DNA of 16,103 nt from contig JACRFO010000098.1 of NCBI GenBank assembly GCA_016217865.1, forward strand, positions 1 through 16,103, written 5' to 3'. This document shows positions 1-7,522 of this stretch, piece after piece (position 1 is the first letter of the stretch; every line of letters starts with the position of its first letter). The DNA is from Candidatus Kerfeldbacteria bacterium. Its GTDB lineage: Bacteria; Patescibacteriota; Patescibacteriia; SBBC01; CAIJZX01. The notes below the pieces were generated by a model that was not told the origin of the DNA, made no database searches, and worked only from the letters and a program-made list of their open reading frames with translations. The translations under genes and the position numbers were made by a program.

Positions 1-1208
1 AGGCAACCGGGGCTTTCGAACCGCCGACCTGGGTCGGCCTGCGCGTTGACCGCGACAAGATTTATGCCAACTGGGACGCGGTGCCCGGAGCCATGGCATA
101 TAATGTGTATCGTTCCGTTACGCCCGGCGGCCCATACGAAGTGGTCGGCAATGTCACGACGTCCAAATTCGCCGACAACAAGGGACTTGAAGCGGGCAAG
201 ACGTATTATTACGTCCTGACAGCGCTCAATGACCAATTCGAAGAGACGGAAAAGTCGGCGGAAAAGGCCGAGAAGTTTGGCATCAGTGCCACCGAGCGGA
301 AAGCGGCCGACACCACTCAGCAGAACATCAAACTGGAAGAGATCAAGCTCACGCTTCTGTTTGAACTGACAGACGCAGGGTCGCTTGGACCGATGAATCA
401 GCCGGCCGATGTGGTCGTGAATTCCAAGGGAGACATATACGTCAATGACGTTCTGAACTTCCGCGTAAATGTGTACAACCACGACGGCAACTACAAGTTC
501 TCGTTTGGCAGGCAAACCCCGCCGGCTGACAAGGCTAATCCGCCACAGGGATCATTTTCCCTGCCGCTTTCCATGACCATTGACAAGCAGGACAAGGTAT
601 ATGTCGGCGACGTTGACCAGAATGACATTCAAATCTTTACGGCGGACGGCAAGTTCCTGAAGCGAATCACGGTCGCAGTCAAGGAGGACATGAAACCCTT
701 CCGTCCGAACGGACTGTTTGTCGCCGAGAGCGGACAGATTCTGACCACCGATGGAGCGAATCACCGGTTTCTGGTGCTCGATCCGGACGGCAAGGTGATT
801 CGAAGCGTCGGAAGCGGCGGGGAGGGGCCGGGGAATTTTCTGTTCGTGGACGGAATACTCATGACCCCGGACAGTATCATCTGCGTGGTTGACGTGATGA
901 ATTGCCGCGTTCAGGAGTTCGACTTCCAAGGGAAGTTCATCCGGTCGTTCGGCGAGGCGGGTCAGACGGTAGGGACATTTGCACGGCCCAAAGGGCTGGC
1001 CGTTGATGCTCAGAAGCGGATCTGGGTGAGTGACGGAATGGGGAACTCGGTGCAGGTATTCACGCTCGACGGTCAGGTGAAAGCGGCGTTCACCGATCCC
1101 GTCAAGGACAAAGCGATGGCGGGACCTCGGGGAATGCTGATCGAGGACGGCCGCTTTTACCTGGTCAACCGTCTGCTCAACGCAGTCTGGGTGTTCAAAA
1201 TAGGTTGA
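1..1208 (+). CDS. FN3 + six-bladed NHL beta-propeller protein (5' end outside window)
   Basis: The reading frame is open from base 3 with no stop upstream, so the gene begins before the window; the GTG at 81 lies inside a domain and is not the start. Bases ~24-270 encode a fibronectin type III domain (seen: PPTWVGL...IYANWDAVPGAMAYNVYRS, then KTYYYVLTALN). A linker of charged residues follows, then about six NHL-type blades (~380-1205) with the recurring pattern [Q/R]P.G...D..G.I.V.D..N.RVQVF...G.F. No heme motif, transmembrane segment or lipobox is visible in the part seen. NHL propellers generally serve as protein- or ligand-binding platforms; the substrate here is unknown. It lies 66 bases upstream of a decaheme cytochrome gene, and a propeller gene next to a cytochrome gene recurs through the cluster, suggesting a partner or assembly role (inference). 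Confidence 0.88.
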   Translation, partial: ATGAFEPPTWVGLRVDRDKIYANWDAVPGAMAYNVYRSVTPGGPYEVVGNVTTSKFADNKGLEAGKTYYYVLTALNDQFEETEKSAEKAEKFGISATERKAADTTQQNIKLEEIKLTLLFELTDAGSLGPMNQPADVVVNSKGDIYVNDVLNFRVNVYNHDGNYKFSFGRQTPPADKANPPQGSFSLPLSMTIDKQDKVYVGDVDQNDIQIFTADGKFLKRITVAVKEDMKPFRPNGLFVAESGQILTTDGANHRFLVLDPDGKVIRSVGSGGEGPGNFLFVDGILMTPDSIICVVDVMNCRVQEFDFQGKFIRSFGEAGQTVGTFARPKGLAVDAQKRIWVSDGMGNSVQVFTLDGQVKAAFTDPVKDKAMAGPRGMLIEDGRFYLVNRLLNAVWVFKIG

Positions 1209-1263
1209 AGACTAAACTGAATATATGAAACCAATAATCACCCAAACCCTGGATCTATTTGAT

Positions 1264-1269
1264 GGAGGT
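1264..1269 (+). promoter_or_regulatory. Near-consensus ribosome binding site of the decaheme gene
   Basis: GGAGGT sits five bases before the ATG at 1275. It is the best Shine-Dalgarno match in the window and fixes this start. A strong site before a stand-alone decaheme gene suggests high translation (inference). Confidence 0.75.
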
Positions 1270-1274
1270 ATTCA

Positions 1275-2465
1275 ATGAAGAGACTGATTCTTATTCTGGG
1301 GGGGATCGCCCTGCTGGTGCCGGGAGTGGTATTTGCCGGCATTACAGGGTCAGATCACGATATGCGCTCGTATGCCGGTGCCGGCACAGTGACCAAAGAA
1401 CTGTGTTTTGCCTGTCATACCCCGCATAACGCCTCTGGAACCAAGCTGTGGGCTCGCACGGTCGGCGGACCGTTCTCGGGTGTGCAGAACCTGTGTTACA
1501 CCTGCCATGATGGTACCATTACCACTATTGGCACGACCACCGCGTTCAACGCGGCGAAGGAACAGCATAAGGCCGTGGGCGGCGAGTGCTCAGTTGATGG
1601 CGGGTGCCATGATGTGCACAACCAGAGCCCGAACGGGACCGGCAAGTTCCTTACGGTGACTGACGCCAACGCCAATGCCACGTACTGCGATGAGTGCCAT
1701 GACGCCACGCCGTTCACCGGTGCTGAGGCGCTGGGCGACCACACCACGACCGGCAACAACCATAGGTGGAATGTGGCTGGAACCGGTGGAACGCTGACCT
1801 GCAACGGATGCCACACTCCGCACGGAGCGACGGCTCAGAGTGCGGCAATCGGCGGGCTGACCAATCCCATTCTGTTGGCCAGCAATAACACGTCTACCGT
1901 TTACGGTCAGTTCTGCGTCAGTTGCCACAATGGTACGGCTCCCGCGGCGGCCGTTACCGGTACCGGCGGCGTGTCTTCGGCAGACCCGTTTAACTATTCC
2001 GAGACAGTCACCGACGGCACCGAGACCAAGCATCCTTCGATGGCGGCCACGGGTGGTGGATTCACTATCGGCGGTTGCAGTCTGTGCCACGACGTGCACA
2101 ATCCGGCTGGTCCGACCACCAATGGTTACATCCTGAAGGCCAGCAACGCCAACTCGGACTATTGCCAATCGTGCCACAACGGCACGACAGGCCCGACGGT
2201 CGGCGCCAACAGCCATCCGGTCGACGTGGTGCCTTCCAGCACGACGATGAACACCGGTTCGCCGGCGCTACCGTGGGCTCAGCAGATTGATGAGGACGGC
2301 GTGGCCGGAGCGGACTGGACGGGAGCTACGACCAACAATATCGTATGCGAGTCCTGTCACTCCGTTCACCGTCAGGGCTTCACCGGAGCTGGTCACGAGT
2401 ATTTCCTGCGAAACGCCAATTCAACGGCCAACGAACTGTGCACTCGTTGTCACTCGGCGAATTAA
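1275..2465 (+). CDS. Secreted decaheme c-type cytochrome, five doubled-CXXCH units
   Basis: A 396-residue protein with a Sec signal peptide (MKRLILILGG..., probable cleavage after VFA, residue 21) and no lipobox. Nine CxxCH motifs start at C44, C74, C138, C176, C214, C268, C297, C358 and C389. A tenth site is expanded: C105-SVDGG-C111-H112 (CX5CH). The sites pair into five units. The first motif of each unit reads CHxxH (HTPH, HDVH, HTPH, HDVH, HSVH), and the second is CYTCHDG, CDECHDA, CVSCHNG, CQSCHNG or CTRCHSA. This is the doubled-CXXCH architecture, in which the extra His usually ligates a heme. The linkers are rich in Thr, Ala, Asn and Gly, typical of extracellular cytochromes. It is likely periplasmic or extracellular and carries electrons along a heme chain; filament formation is possible but unproven. 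It is separated from its neighbours by 66 bases upstream and 105 bases downstream, the latter containing a hairpin. Confidence 0.93.
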   Translation: MKRLILILGGIALLVPGVVFAGITGSDHDMRSYAGAGTVTKELCFACHTPHNASGTKLWARTVGGPFSGVQNLCYTCHDGTITTIGTTTAFNAAKEQHKAVGGECSVDGGCHDVHNQSPNGTGKFLTVTDANANATYCDECHDATPFTGAEALGDHTTTGNNHRWNVAGTGGTLTCNGCHTPHGATAQSAAIGGLTNPILLASNNTSTVYGQFCVSCHNGTAPAAAVTGTGGVSSADPFNYSETVTDGTETKHPSMAATGGGFTIGGCSLCHDVHNPAGPTTNGYILKASNANSDYCQSCHNGTTGPTVGANSHPVDVVPSSTTMNTGSPALPWAQQIDEDGVAGADWTGATTNNIVCESCHSVHRQGFTGAGHEYFLRNANSTANELCTRCHSAN

Positions 2466-2512
2466 TAGGCAGGCGCACCGTGTAGGTTTGCTGACATAGC
2501 GTTTGACATTCT

Positions 2513-2555
2513 TAAGGGCAGAGTCCGGGCGATGCACTGAGGGACTCTGCCCTTA
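2513..2555 (+). terminator. Strong intergenic hairpin, weak terminator or attenuator
   Basis: A perfect 14-bp stem pairs bases 2513-2526 with 2542-2555 (arms TAAGGGCAGAGTCC and its complement) around a 15-base loop. The following bases, TTGTATGG, form only a poor T-tract, so this is not a textbook intrinsic terminator. It ends seven bases before the GGAG (2562-2565) of the next gene. It could partially terminate transcription, protect the 3' end of the upstream decaheme message, or modulate downstream initiation. The hairpin is seen; its role is inferred. Confidence 0.6.
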
Positions 2556-2570
2556 TTGTATGGAGTTCAA

Positions 2571-3650
2571 ATGGTAGTATGGATCGTGGCGCTGATGCTG
2601 GCGGGATTGGAGCTACCGACGGACAGTTCGATGATCACAATCCTGACGCCGCCGGAGCATTCGACAATCGGTTCGGACTGTGTATATGTAATAGGCATAA
2701 CATCAGCGCCGCGCGTCGAGTTGTTGCTCAACGGGGTCAAAGTGGCGGACTGTACCACGAAAGAATCTATGTTTCATGCTCGCGTGAATTTTGGATACGG
2801 TATCAATGACATCACGGCAGTACCACTGGATTCGGCCGGTTTGCCGTCCGCTGGTGCCGCGGAACAGGTGGAAGTTCTGTACGCTCCGGGTCCCGGTCAA
2901 AAATACCGGCGATTATATTCCGAGTATTCCTTTCACGGATCGTCAATTGAGCCGGGTTGCAAGAAGTGTCATCAGACCGACGAGCACGTGGGGGCGTCGG
3001 GTGACACCACGATCGCCTGTCTGGGGTGTCATGCCGCAATGAAGGACCAGTTCCGTCTTCACGCCAAAACCGACGGCCGTGCTTGTGCGATCTGCCACCA
3101 GCGTCGCGGCGAAACCGCCTTCACCAAAAGCGGGACGGAGAATTCCTGTTTCGGCTGTCATGAGAACCGTCGCGGATTGTTTTCTCAGGAGTATGTGCAT
3201 GGTCCGGTGGCGGCCGGCAGTTGCCGCACCTGCCATGATCCCCACGGGTCGCGGTTCGAAAAGAGTCTTAACCATCCCGTTCAGATACTCTGCTTTTCGT
3301 GCCATGGAGAAGTCGAGGAACAGCTTCGTCAGAAAGTAATCCACAGGCCGTTTCTTGAGGGGCGGTGTACAGCCTGCCATGACCCCCACTCCACGGCCAA
3401 CAAGTGGGTATTGATCAGGAACTCGCAGGAGCTTTGCCTCACCTGCCACCGCACCGGAACCAGTTTGAGCGGTCACAACCACCCCTACAATGTCAGACCC
3501 CGGTTCAGACTGCGTGTCCCGCTGAAACTGTCGAACAACGGCCAGCTCGAATGCATATCCTGCCACAATCCTCATGCCGGTGACGCCAGTCACTTGTTGC
3601 GAGTTTCGCAAAATCAATTATGTTTGAGTTGTCACGAGGAGAAACGATGA
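2571..3650 (+). CDS. Ig-like domain + decaheme c-type cytochrome
   Basis: A 359-residue protein. The ATG at 2571 is preferred because GGAG lies five bases upstream; an in-frame TTG at 2556 would sit against the hairpin. The N-terminus (MVVWIVALMLAG) is hydrophobic but lacks the usual basic residues, so the signal peptide is weak or the start misjudged. Residues ~22-104 form an Ig-like beta-sandwich (ITILTPP..., VELLLNGVKVAD, GINDITAV) with two cysteines (C37, C61) that could form a disulfide. Residues ~128-355 hold ten CxxCH motifs, starting at C130, C150, C172, C193, C218, C241, C266, C289, C328 and C351. CHDPH, CHDPH and CHNPH mark doubled-CXXCH pairs. Ten canonical sites in ~225 residues give a compact heme chain. 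The Ig-like domain may dock it to the barrel, a propeller or another cytochrome (inference). Its TGA overlaps the next ATG (ATGA). Confidence 0.9.
   Translation: MVVWIVALMLAGLELPTDSSMITILTPPEHSTIGSDCVYVIGITSAPRVELLLNGVKVADCTTKESMFHARVNFGYGINDITAVPLDSAGLPSAGAAEQVEVLYAPGPGQKYRRLYSEYSFHGSSIEPGCKKCHQTDEHVGASGDTTIACLGCHAAMKDQFRLHAKTDGRACAICHQRRGETAFTKSGTENSCFGCHENRRGLFSQEYVHGPVAAGSCRTCHDPHGSRFEKSLNHPVQILCFSCHGEVEEQLRQKVIHRPFLEGRCTACHDPHSTANKWVLIRNSQELCLTCHRTGTSLSGHNHPYNVRPRFRLRVPLKLSNNGQLECISCHNPHAGDASHLLRVSQNQLCLSCHEEKR
3636..3641 (+). promoter_or_regulatory. Ribosome binding site that decides the start of the NHL lipoprotein
   Basis: GAGGAG lies five bases before the ATG at 3647, inside the end of the decaheme gene. 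It favours 3647 over the upstream in-frame ATG at 3620, which would add nine polar residues ahead of the signal peptide. Confidence 0.65.
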
Positions 3651-4690
3651 AAACTCGCATAATTATTCCGATGCTGGCGCTTGCGGTTGCCGTCACGACG
3701 TTCAGCTGTGGCCGGGCCCCGCGGCCGGGGCCGGAAATCTACTGGCCACCGGCTCCCAGGGCGGCGGTGATCAAATATGCAGGGAGTTTTCAGGGGAGTC
3801 GGGACCTGAGACGCGGCTTTATTGGAAAGGTCAAGGATTTTCTGTTCGGCCGGAAGTCCGGCTGGGACATGGGCAAGCCGTACGGCGTTGCAGTCGATTA
3901 CAAGTCGAAGCTGTACATCGTGGATACGGCGCACAAGGGTGTGCTTATCTACAATCGAACATCCGGTTCGGCGAAATTCATCAATTCTTTGGGCCGGCTG
4001 GGAACACTGCTTGAACCCGTCTATCTCGTGCTCGATCCGGCAGGGAATATCTATGTTTCGGATACCCGGCTCCAGCGCGTTGTCGTGTTTACGGCTGACG
4101 GCACCTTTTCTCACTTTATCGGGTCGGACACGTTATTTGCGGCTCCGGTCGGCATGGCCTTTGATCATCAATCCAAGCACTTGTACGTCGTCGATACTCG
4201 CAAACATGATGTCAAGGTGTTCGACCGCAACGGCCGACTGGTCAGTATTATCGGGCGCAAAGGTGACGAACAGGGGGAATTCCATTATCCGGTGACGGTG
4301 GCCGTCAACAGCGGCGATACGGTGTACGTCGTGGATGCGTTTCATTTTGCCGTACAGGCCTTTGATTCTGCGGGTCAGTTTCTCTTCAGTTTCGGGCACA
4401 GCCGGACCGGTATCGGCGAACTCGCCCGCCCTCGGGACATCGCGATAGACTCCAGGGGACTTCTGTACGTTACGGATGCCATGCGCAACAACGTGCAGAT
4501 GTACCGGGGTGACGGAGAATTCCTGCTGTCTTTTGGCGAAATAGGCACCGGTCCGGGTGAATTTCAACTGCCGGCCGGGATATGCATTTCAGATAGTGAT
4601 ACGGTGTACGTCGTCGATTCCATCAACCGGCGTATTCAGATGTTCGTCCTTGCCGCAGCGGCAGGGTCGGAAAGGAGCAAGAATGAGTAA
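3647..4690 (+). CDS. NHL beta-propeller lipoprotein
   Basis: A 347-residue protein. The N-terminus (MKTRIII...AVTTFSC21) is a hydrophobic signal ending in a cysteine, fitting a lipoprotein, though the lipobox (TFSC) is degenerate. After C21 comes a Pro-rich stretch and the segment IYWPPAPRAAVIKYAGSFQG, which has a counterpart in the second barrel-flanking propeller (YVWPAPP...FAFVKSI at 7523-8512). Six NHL blades follow from about residue 80 to the end, with repeated LYIVDT, IYVSDT, LYVVDT, VYVVDA, LYVTDA and VYVVDS strands and G.F..P..[IV]A[IV] turns. It is likely tethered to the outer membrane, inner or outer face unknown. It starts by ATGA overlap with the decaheme gene and ends by an 8-base overlap with the tetraheme gene, so it is probably made in step with both. 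A role as cytochrome partner or assembly factor is inference; NHL folds alone do not indicate an enzyme activity. Confidence 0.88.
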   Translation: MKTRIIIPMLALAVAVTTFSCGRAPRPGPEIYWPPAPRAAVIKYAGSFQGSRDLRRGFIGKVKDFLFGRKSGWDMGKPYGVAVDYKSKLYIVDTAHKGVLIYNRTSGSAKFINSLGRLGTLLEPVYLVLDPAGNIYVSDTRLQRVVVFTADGTFSHFIGSDTLFAAPVGMAFDHQSKHLYVVDTRKHDVKVFDRNGRLVSIIGRKGDEQGEFHYPVTVAVNSGDTVYVVDAFHFAVQAFDSAGQFLFSFGHSRTGIGELARPRDIAIDSRGLLYVTDAMRNNVQMYRGDGEFLLSFGEIGTGPGEFQLPAGICISDSDTVYVVDSINRRIQMFVLAAAAGSERSKNE

Positions 4691-5354
4691 GCATGGTTTG
4701 ACCGCTTGCCTCGTCTTCATTGCGATCTCGGTCTCGGCGGTTCTGGCCGGGGTCAGCCAGACTAAACACAATTTTACCTCGGCGACGTACAGCCCGAATG
4801 CGTACTTCCTCGGGACCAATCAGGTGTGTGTATACTGTCATACGCCTCATAACGGCAGTCTGACCATGGGAGCGCTGTACAATCACCAGACCAACGAGAG
4901 CCAGCCATATCAGATGTACAGTTCCAGCACCCTGGATATGACAATCTCTGCCGCACCGCACAAAGGGTCGCTGGTTTGTTTGTCGTGCCACGACGGAACA
5001 ATCGCGGTCAATTCGCTGAGCAACTTACCCGGTCCACAGGGCGCGGGCAACTACGGCTCTCCGGGTGGAAGCGCACTGGATGCCAACGGCCGATTGACGG
5101 TGGCTTCGGACGCTTTTGTCGGCACGGACCTCCGCGACGATCATCCTGTCGGTGTGCTCTATGACGCGTCCAGGGACCCATCGGGGTTCGTCGCGAAAAC
5201 CGGTATTGCCACTTCGTATCCCGACAAGCTCTTGTCGGAGGGTCTCTACGTGGAATGTAATTCCTGCCACGACCCTCATGACAACACGTATTCCAATTTC
5301 CTTGTGGAATCGAACGCCACATCACAGCTCTGCATGAGGTGCCATACAAAATGA
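4683..5354 (+). CDS. OmcE-like secreted tetraheme c-type cytochrome (first copy)
   Basis: A 223-residue protein. The ATG at 4683 is chosen because AGGAG (4673-4677) lies five bases upstream and a signal peptide follows directly (MSKHGLTACLVFIAISVSAVLA, cleavage near residue 22). Four CxxCH motifs start at C49 (CVYCHTPHN), C99 (CLSCHDGTIA), C192 (CNSCHDPHD) and C217 (CMRCHT). Candidate distal ligands are H29, H56, H68, H93, H154 and H199. The order N-terminal TKHN, CxxCHTPH, CLSCHDGT, DDHPV, CxSCHDPHD, LCxxCHT is the pattern I associate with the OmcE-type tetraheme family, whose Geobacter member polymerises into extracellular nanowires with one heme ligated across the subunit interface. H29 in the N-terminal KHN could be that ligand (inference). 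Family membership is likely; filament formation needs structural support. The gene overlaps both the NHL lipoprotein and the barrel gene. Confidence 0.9.
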   Translation: MSKHGLTACLVFIAISVSAVLAGVSQTKHNFTSATYSPNAYFLGTNQVCVYCHTPHNGSLTMGALYNHQTNESQPYQMYSSSTLDMTISAAPHKGSLVCLSCHDGTIAVNSLSNLPGPQGAGNYGSPGGSALDANGRLTVASDAFVGTDLRDDHPVGVLYDASRDPSGFVAKTGIATSYPDKLLSEGLYVECNSCHDPHDNTYSNFLVESNATSQLCMRCHTK

Positions 5355-7519
5355 GGCGTTCGTCCGCGCAGTGGGCCAGGCAGGTGGCGATGACGACGTT
5401 CCTGACGGTATCTGCCGTCGCAACGGTCGGAGCCGAGACGGACCTCGGGGGCGATCTCAGCGTCGATCTGCAGAGCTATGACTACCGCGCCTCACTTCGC
5501 GACACCTCATTGAAGTTTTCGGTCAATCGGACCCGGTCGAGCCACGTCCTGAATCTGCGCTTTTCCACTCCGCTGATAAGCGACAGTCTGGGGACGCTTT
5601 CGCTGAGTACCCGTGTTTTCGGTACGTACTTTGTCAGTAAAGTGGACCAGTTCAGCATAGGGACATATATCCGGCCGAATCTCGAAACCTACAACGGCCA
5701 GTTGGGGCTTTTCCCGCATCGCCGATATCCGCTTTTGCTCTATCACGGCAAGGCGCGCGACCTGTCTTTGCGCTACGAGCCGAATAACCGCGCCGACGTT
5801 GAGATTGTCCAGCCCCAGCTGGCGGTCATCCGACGTTACAACACCCTGAGCAAGTCGACAGGCGCCATGTGGAGATACACGGTAAGCGATCAAACGGCGC
5901 TTTTGACGGAGCTGAGGGATTCCCGGCAACAGTCGTATCGAGCGTACGATTTTGCGGAAGAGCGCAATATCCTGCCGATTTTTACTCCCCTGACCATCAA
6001 CCCGCTCAACACCGTAGATACCGTCACGATCGTCAATAGGCTTGGTGACGCCGATCTGATGATTCTCGTGGACGACATCGTTCGAGACACGGTCCCGGCC
6101 CGATCGCAGTCGTCCATCGTGGTCGATTCCGGTCAGCACGTGTGCGAATTCATACCGCTTCGTTATTACAACGCCTATCGTTTTCGGATTACGGTGCGGG
6201 GCGCAATGCTGTGGCAGATCGACTACAAGCCCCCGGCGACGCCGATCGATCAGGAACAACGCAATAAATCGGCGACGGCGAGTTTCGTGTACGGTGGCCC
6301 GGGACGGCTGACCACCCGTTCATTTCTCGAGGTCACCGAGCAGACCGAGTCCTTCCAGGAGCTCAAAGCGAATCTGACCAGTTTGTCGAATGCCGCCGCT
6401 TATAAGCTTAGTCCGGTTGCCAATCTCGATTTATTGACCACCTACTCAGGCAACAATTCCGACATCGGTACTCTGAGTTCCCAGTACAACAAGTCGTTTC
6501 TGAACTCCACGACCGTGCGCTACGGAGGCGACAACAGATTTCAGGCCTCGCTGATGCACAGCTATAATCGAAATCAGTCCAACAGTATAACTCGCTCCCC
6601 CGATCCGACCGATTCCACGAGGTTGATTGAAACTCCGATCAACGTCGCGAGCAATCTGAATTCACTTGTCAACCAGCTCAGTCTGTCATCGCGCCGTTTC
6701 GGACATCGCCTGAGCATTAAGAACACGGTGTCTTTCCTCAGTGACAACACCGGGTACGGAAGCGATCAATTTGCATCGACCGTCACCAACAGCGTGCAGT
6801 TTCAGTATCGCCGCGTCACCATCACGCCGCAGGTTGACGTGCGGTACGCCTACGACGTTCGGCGAAGCCCTGATCAGAAGGCATCCGAGCTGGAATCGAA
6901 GATTGGATTCAGGGGGGAAACCTACCGGCGTCGATTGCTGGGCGACGTTCAGTTCCGCGGTGAGTATACCATGCGACGTCGTTCGGATTCCCGGCAGGTA
7001 GATACCAAGGGACTGTACGCGTTTGAAGGAACAGTCAGCCGCAAATTTGCCAGAAACTATCGAGTGTTTGTCCTCGTATCCCAGCAACTTGAAACGTTCA
7101 AGACCAAAGTAATGGTCGATGGCGGGCAGGCGGATCTGGGCCAATCAACGCGGCCGAATGAGCGCCGGGCGTCCTACAAAGTGGACTTGCAGGCGTCGCC
7201 TTCGAAAAACCTGATGGTCAGCGCCGGGGTCATGCTTCTTACTCAGCCCGGCACGAACGTGGTGCGGTGGATCGCCAACCTGGGCACCCAGGTGCCATTG
7301 ATCAAGGCGCCCTTTCAATCGATGTTGTCAACAGAGCGACGGAAAATCGCGGGGTTGCCCGACCAGACAAATCTGCTCTTGGAGAGCAAGGTAACTTATC
7401 AATTCCGCCATATTTCGGTTGTGTTTAAGCACTCCTATTCGCGCGAGAAACTGGTGAATGTCACCTATGGCATCAATGAAATAGAAGCCAGGATCAGCAG
7501 GCAGTTTGAGGTGTTTTGA
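5351..7519 (+). CDS. Large outer-membrane beta-barrel protein (porin-like)
   Basis: A 722-residue protein. The ATG at 5351 is preferred for its ATGA overlap with the tetraheme gene and GAGG at 5336-5339; a GTG at 5339 would add four residues. A signal peptide ends near VGA|ETD (residue ~32). Much of the mature protein shows alternating polar/hydrophobic strands with Arg/Ser/Tyr-rich turns (e.g. LRFSTPLISDSLGTLSLSTRVFG, cut here for pattern only), and it ends in ISRQFEVF, an aromatic C-terminus typical of barrels inserted by the Bam machinery. Residues ~220-293 look different: a compact, less amphipathic segment (TVTIVNRLGDADLMILVDD) resembling a soluble beta-domain, holding the only cysteine seen (C265). 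Its length is close to MtrB-type porins of porin-cytochrome conduits, but the N-terminal CXXC of MtrB is absent. It probably carries a cytochrome through the outer membrane or exports the extracellular cytochromes; the sequence cannot decide between these. Confidence 0.82.
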   Translation: MRRSSAQWARQVAMTTFLTVSAVATVGAETDLGGDLSVDLQSYDYRASLRDTSLKFSVNRTRSSHVLNLRFSTPLISDSLGTLSLSTRVFGTYFVSKVDQFSIGTYIRPNLETYNGQLGLFPHRRYPLLLYHGKARDLSLRYEPNNRADVEIVQPQLAVIRRYNTLSKSTGAMWRYTVSDQTALLTELRDSRQQSYRAYDFAEERNILPIFTPLTINPLNTVDTVTIVNRLGDADLMILVDDIVRDTVPARSQSSIVVDSGQHVCEFIPLRYYNAYRFRITVRGAMLWQIDYKPPATPIDQEQRNKSATASFVYGGPGRLTTRSFLEVTEQTESFQELKANLTSLSNAAAYKLSPVANLDLLTTYSGNNSDIGTLSSQYNKSFLNSTTVRYGGDNRFQASLMHSYNRNQSNSITRSPDPTDSTRLIETPINVASNLNSLVNQLSLSSRRFGHRLSIKNTVSFLSDNTGYGSDQFASTVTNSVQFQYRRVTITPQVDVRYAYDVRRSPDQKASELESKIGFRGETYRRRLLGDVQFRGEYTMRRRSDSRQVDTKGLYAFEGTVSRKFARNYRVFVLVSQQLETFKTKVMVDGGQADLGQSTRPNERRASYKVDLQASPSKNLMVSAGVMLLTQPGTNVVRWIANLGTQVPLIKAPFQSMLSTERRKIAGLPDQTNLLLESKVTYQFRHISVVFKHSYSREKLVNVTYGINEIEARISRQFEVF

Positions 7520-7522
7520 GGC

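Noticed and set aside
1205..1274. Possible promoter between the first propeller gene and the decaheme gene
   Set aside because: TTGAAG and TATATG occur but with only an 11-base spacer; no convincing -35/-10 pair is seen, so nothing is claimed beyond the ribosome binding site.
1590..2216. A 208-codon open frame on the - strand opposite the decaheme gene
   Set aside because: Its composition (Arg, Val and Ala rich, low complexity) mirrors the CxxCH-coding strand; the + strand frame has a signal peptide and ten heme sites.
2943..3617. A 224-codon - strand frame opposite the Ig-decaheme gene
   Set aside because: It mirrors ten CxxCH codon runs and has no recognisable fold or start signal.
5507..6259. 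A 250-codon open frame on the - strand opposite the barrel gene
   Set aside because: It has no signal, domain or ribosome binding site, lies wholly inside a well-supported barrel gene, and is an antisense artefact of moderately GC-rich coding DNA.
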